From JBBDNT01 sp040877445 (lineage in GTDB: Bacteria > Planctomycetota > Planctomycetia > Planctomycetales > Planctomycetaceae), in NCBI GenBank assembly GCA_040877445.1, contig JBBDNT010000236.1, positions 1 to 15,484 on the forward strand: 15,484 nucleotides of DNA. Reading direction: 5' to 3'. A model generated the notes under the pieces. That model did no database searches, was not told the origin of the DNA, and saw only the letters and a program-made list of their open reading frames with translations. The position numbers were made by a program, and so were the translations under genes. Positions 12,764-15,484 of the stretch are shown one piece after another; positions within the stretch are counted from its first letter, which is position 1; each line of letters opens with the position of its first letter.

Positions 12764-15109
12764 ATGACTGACACTCACCGGCAAGAATCGGTCAATCCCA
12801 CCGATGTGTTCCACTCTCAACCGGAATGGTGGCGGGTCACGCTCGCCAGCGTTGGCGATGCCGTGATCTGCACGGACAACAAGGGGCGGGTTGTGTTCGT
12901 CAACCCGGTTGCTGAATCCTTGACCGGCTGGCTGGTGCAAGAAGCGGTGGGCCAGCCGCTCGACAGCGTGTTCCGCATCATCAACGAACACAGCTGTCAG
13001 CGGGTCGAGAGTCCGACCTTGCGGGCCTTGCGGGAAGGCGTCGTGGTCGGATTGGGGAACCACAGCCTGATCATCAGCAAGGACGGCACGGAACGGCCCA
13101 TTGAAGACAGTGCCGCCCCGATCCGCAATGACAAGGGCGAGGTTGCCGGGGTCGTGCTGGTCTTTCGAGACATCAGCGAGCGCCGCAGGGCGGAACAGGA
13201 ATTAAAAAAGGCACTCGCTTATGCCGACGATATCATCGCCACTCTGCGGGAGCCGTTCGTGGTCCTTGACCAGTCCTTGCGGGTCAGATCGGCAAACCGC
13301 TCCTTCTACGGGTCATTTCAGGTCACGCAAGCAGAAACGGAGAACCGGCGCATTCACGATTTGGGCGATGGCCAGTGGAACATTCCCGCTTTGCGAACTT
13401 TGCTCGATCAAGTATTGTCGGAACGCGATCCCATCCACGATTACAAGGTGGAATACGACTTCCCGACCATCGGGCAGAGAACCATGCTTCTCAACGCCCG
13501 GCAATTCCCGCCAGAGGCGATAAATCCTGAGTTGATCTTGCTGGCCATTAGTGACATCACTGAAAGCAAGCAGGCGGAAGCTAAGCTGAAGCAGTCGGAG
13601 GTTCGCTTTCGGCGGCTCTTCGAGACGGCCAAAGATGGGATTCTCATTCTCGACGTCAACACCGGCCAGATCATCGACGCCAATCCGTTCATGTCGGAAC
13701 TGCTGGACTACCCGCACGCTCACTTCTTGGATAAGGAACTGTGGCAGATCGGTGTGTTCGGCGACAAATCAGCCAACGAAGCCGCTGTTCGAGAACTGCA
13801 ACAAGATGGCTACGTTCGCTATGACCACTTGCCGCTGCAAACCCGAGAGGGGCAAGAGGTAGCCGTCGAGTTCGTCAGCAACGTCTATGGAGAAGACGGG
13901 GAGGGATGGGTCGCTCAGTGCAACATTCGGGACATCACCGAACGCAGTCACTTGGAGGATCAGGTAAAGACACATGCGGTGGAATTGTCGGACCTGCACC
14001 GCCGCAAAGACGATTTCTTGGCGATGCTGTCCCACGAACTTCGCAATCCCCTTGCCCCACTCGCCAACGCCGTCCATCTACTCCGTCTGAAAGGGGCCGA
14101 CGACGGTATCCAGCGAGAAGCGACGGAAATTATCGAGCGTCAAGTTGCGCAACTGTCCCGTCTCGTCGATGACCTGCTGGAAGTATCTCGCATCACCACC
14201 GGCAAGCTTCGGCTTCGCCAAGAGCGGGTCGTGGTGGGCGGCATTGTGGAACGTGCGGTGCAGTCAGCCCAGCCGCTGATCGAGAAATGCCAACACGAAC
14301 TCACCATTTCGCAGTCCCATGAACCGATCTGGCTTTACGCCGACGCTACCCGGTTGGAACAGGTCGTCGTGAACCTGCTCACCAACGCCGCCAAGTACAG
14401 CAACGAACACGGTCACATCTGGCTCACCATTGAGCAGGAAGCCGATGAATGTGTGTTGCGAGTACGGGATACAGGCGTCGGCATCGATCCCGAACTCATG
14501 CCCCGCATCTTCGAGCTGTTCACACAGGCGGAACGCTCGTTGGACCGTTCACAAGGCGGGTTGGGAATCGGGCTGGCTCTGGTGCATCGGCTGGTGGAAA
14601 TGCACGGAGGCCGGGTGGAGGTTCACAGTTCCTTGGGTCAAGGGAGCGAGTTCGTCGTGCGATTGCCAGTTGCGGGTGCTGAGGATGCGCCACAGCAGTC
14701 ATCGCCTTCCGAAGAAACCGTCGAGCCGGGCGGACCATCCTTGCGGGTGTTGGTCGTGGACGACAACGTGGGTGCGGCCAAGATGCTGTCGATGCTGGTG
14801 AAAGCCGTAGGACATGACGTTCGGACCGCTCACGATGGACCGACCGGATTGCAGGCGGCGCTCGACTACCGACCGGACGTGGTACTGTTGGACATCGGCT
14901 TGCCCAAGATGAATGGCTATGAGGTAGCCAAGCACATTCGGAATGAGGCTGTTTTGGAAAATGTCGTTTTGGTCGCCATGACCGGGTATGGTCAAGACGA
15001 AGATCGAAAGCGTTCGCAGGAGGCGGGAATCAATCACCATTTGGTCAAGCCCGGCGCCTTCAAGGACGTGCAGGCGATTCTGGCCGCTGCGTCGGAGAAG
15101 GCGAAGTGA
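12764..15109 (+). CDS. Hybrid sensor histidine kinase: three PAS domains, HisKA, HATPase, C-terminal receiver
   Basis: A 781-residue cytoplasmic sensor with no membrane segment. Domain order: PAS1 ~20-140 (GDAVICTDNKGRVVFVN ... FRDISERRRAEQEL), PAS2 ~152-270, PAS3 ~280-395, dimerisation domain ~415-480 with His424 (LSHELRNPLAPL), ATPase domain ~525-635 with Asn541 (NLLTNAAKY), DTGVGI (Asp569) and GLGIGLAL, and receiver ~660-775 with the VVDD pair, phosphoacceptor Asp710 (VVLLDIGLP) and Lys762 (VKPG). All catalytic positions are present, so it should autophosphorylate and pass phosphate to its own receiver. The ATG at 12764 has a strong GGGGAAGG site. No output regulator or phosphotransfer gene is beside it. 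By eye it is less GC-rich than the signalling cluster, which may mark a separate origin. Multi-PAS kinases usually sense redox, oxygen or small ligands; the cue cannot be read here. Confidence 0.92.
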   Translation: MTDTHRQESVNPTDVFHSQPEWWRVTLASVGDAVICTDNKGRVVFVNPVAESLTGWLVQEAVGQPLDSVFRIINEHSCQRVESPTLRALREGVVVGLGNHSLIISKDGTERPIEDSAAPIRNDKGEVAGVVLVFRDISERRRAEQELKKALAYADDIIATLREPFVVLDQSLRVRSANRSFYGSFQVTQAETENRRIHDLGDGQWNIPALRTLLDQVLSERDPIHDYKVEYDFPTIGQRTMLLNARQFPPEAINPELILLAISDITESKQAEAKLKQSEVRFRRLFETAKDGILILDVNTGQIIDANPFMSELLDYPHAHFLDKELWQIGVFGDKSANEAAVRELQQDGYVRYDHLPLQTREGQEVAVEFVSNVYGEDGEGWVAQCNIRDITERSHLEDQVKTHAVELSDLHRRKDDFLAMLSHELRNPLAPLANAVHLLRLKGADDGIQREATEIIERQVAQLSRLVDDLLEVSRITTGKLRLRQERVVVGGIVERAVQSAQPLIEKCQHELTISQSHEPIWLYADATRLEQVVVNLLTNAAKYSNEHGHIWLTIEQEADECVLRVRDTGVGIDPELMPRIFELFTQAERSLDRSQGGLGIGLALVHRLVEMHGGRVEVHSSLGQGSEFVVRLPVAGAEDAPQQSSPSEETVEPGGPSLRVLVVDDNVGAAKMLSMLVKAVGHDVRTAHDGPTGLQAALDYRPDVVLLDIGLPKMNGYEVAKHIRNEAVLENVVLVAMTGYGQDEDRKRSQEAGINHHLVKPGAFKDVQAILAAASEKAK

Positions 15110-15150
15110 CGCCCATGCCGCGTGATCAACAGTTTGAGAAGGCTCAGGCT

Positions 15151-15254
15151 TAGTACTACAGCGCTGGGTTGGGCAACCGGCACACGATATGGCACCGGCT
15201 TCTCGCGAGCAACCGCAACATTTTGTGCTGAATCGGCGACTCCGCGCTGTACTA
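15151..15254. repeat. ~104 bp segment bounded by imperfect inverted repeats
   Basis: TAGTACTACAGCGC at 15151-15164 pairs, with a 3-base bulge, with GCGCTGTACTA at 15244-15254. Inside is a smaller hairpin, GGTTG-GG-CAACC at 15167-15178. This could be a MITE-like relic or a structured transcript end of the kinase gene. Confidence 0.5.
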
Positions 15255-15276
15255 TTGGAAGGCCGCCTAAAAAAAG

Positions 15277-15337
15277 GCCTCCTCACCAGAATCTGTGGGT
15301 GGCTTTTGGAGCCGATGGGCGATTTCCGCTGCAAAAC
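15277..15337 (+). repeat. Dispersed ~61 bp repeat, copy B
   Basis: It begins GCCTCCTCACCAGAATC and ends CGCTGCAAAAC, matching copy A at 977-1038 in the same orientation at about 85% by hand count. A short inverted repeat (AGGCC, A-rich loop, GGCCT) directly precedes and overlaps its start. Confidence 0.75.
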
Positions 15338-15484
15338 GCGGCGTTTTCTGGCCGCCACGGGGCTTTTGAATTCGAGTACGAGATTCCGAGCCGGATCGAA
15401 CGCTGTACTTATGACCGTAAATACGGCGGGTTGAGAGCCCCGTTCGCCTCGCCGTCGCATCGCCTTCGCCCAAATCGAGGCGAT

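Larger units (their letters stand above)
15110..15484. other. Gene-free right end of the window
   Basis: No gene is supported. It contains a hairpin-rich segment bounded by inverted repeats (15151-15254), repeat copy B (15277-15337) and no recognisable coding frame up to the window edge. Confidence 0.5.

Noticed and set aside
1..15484. CRISPR arrays or rRNA genes
   Set aside because: No regularly spaced repeat array and no rRNA-like sequence was seen on either strand.

Overview
The window looks like chromosomal accessory DNA from a GC-rich member of the Planctomycetota. The evidence is an ECF sigma factor, a histidine kinase and a Ser/Thr kinase with an N-terminal HxxxCxxC zinc motif in one cluster, genes that often lack clear Shine-Dalgarno sites, and a planctomycete-style phage terminase end with small zinc-ribbon proteins. 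This placement rests on gene families only.

Layout. (1) 2-933 (+): the 3' end of a polymorphic toxin. A HINT-type pre-toxin tail leads into a barnase/RNase T1-like ribonuclease domain, and a barstar-like immunity gene follows after two bases. (2) 1208-2626: an insertion sequence with a DD35E integrase-core transposase on the minus strand. (3) 2898-9174, all minus: a signalling cluster transcribed leftward in the order ECF sigma factor, histidine kinase with a degenerate receiver-like N-terminus, membrane Ser/Thr kinase, and an unrecognised 583-residue protein. (4) 9370-9740: a gene-free stretch with the 3' half of a tRNA-Cys(GCA) gene and its terminator, flanked on both sides by related direct repeats. 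I read it as the attachment site of the adjacent integrase. (5) 10092-12346: an integrative element or prophage remnant with a tyrosine integrase, an excisionase-like protein, the C-terminal stub of a terminase large subunit, and two overlapping small zinc-ribbon genes. (6) 12764-15109 (+): an intact three-PAS hybrid histidine kinase. (7) 15110-15484: gene-free DNA with an inverted-repeat segment and a second copy of a ~61 bp repeat that also lies just after the barstar gene.

How the parts may work together. The toxin and immunity genes form an antagonism cassette. The sigma/kinase genes look like one co-directional regulatory unit that could join membrane phospho-signalling to transcription. 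The integrase, excisionase and att-like DNA form a recombination module whose phage cargo is mostly gone. The most unusual part is the attachment region: putative arm repeats occur on both sides of a tRNA-Cys 3' half that has no 5' half. That is the arrangement of an attP site (excised circle or tandem-copy junction), not of a simple integrated end.
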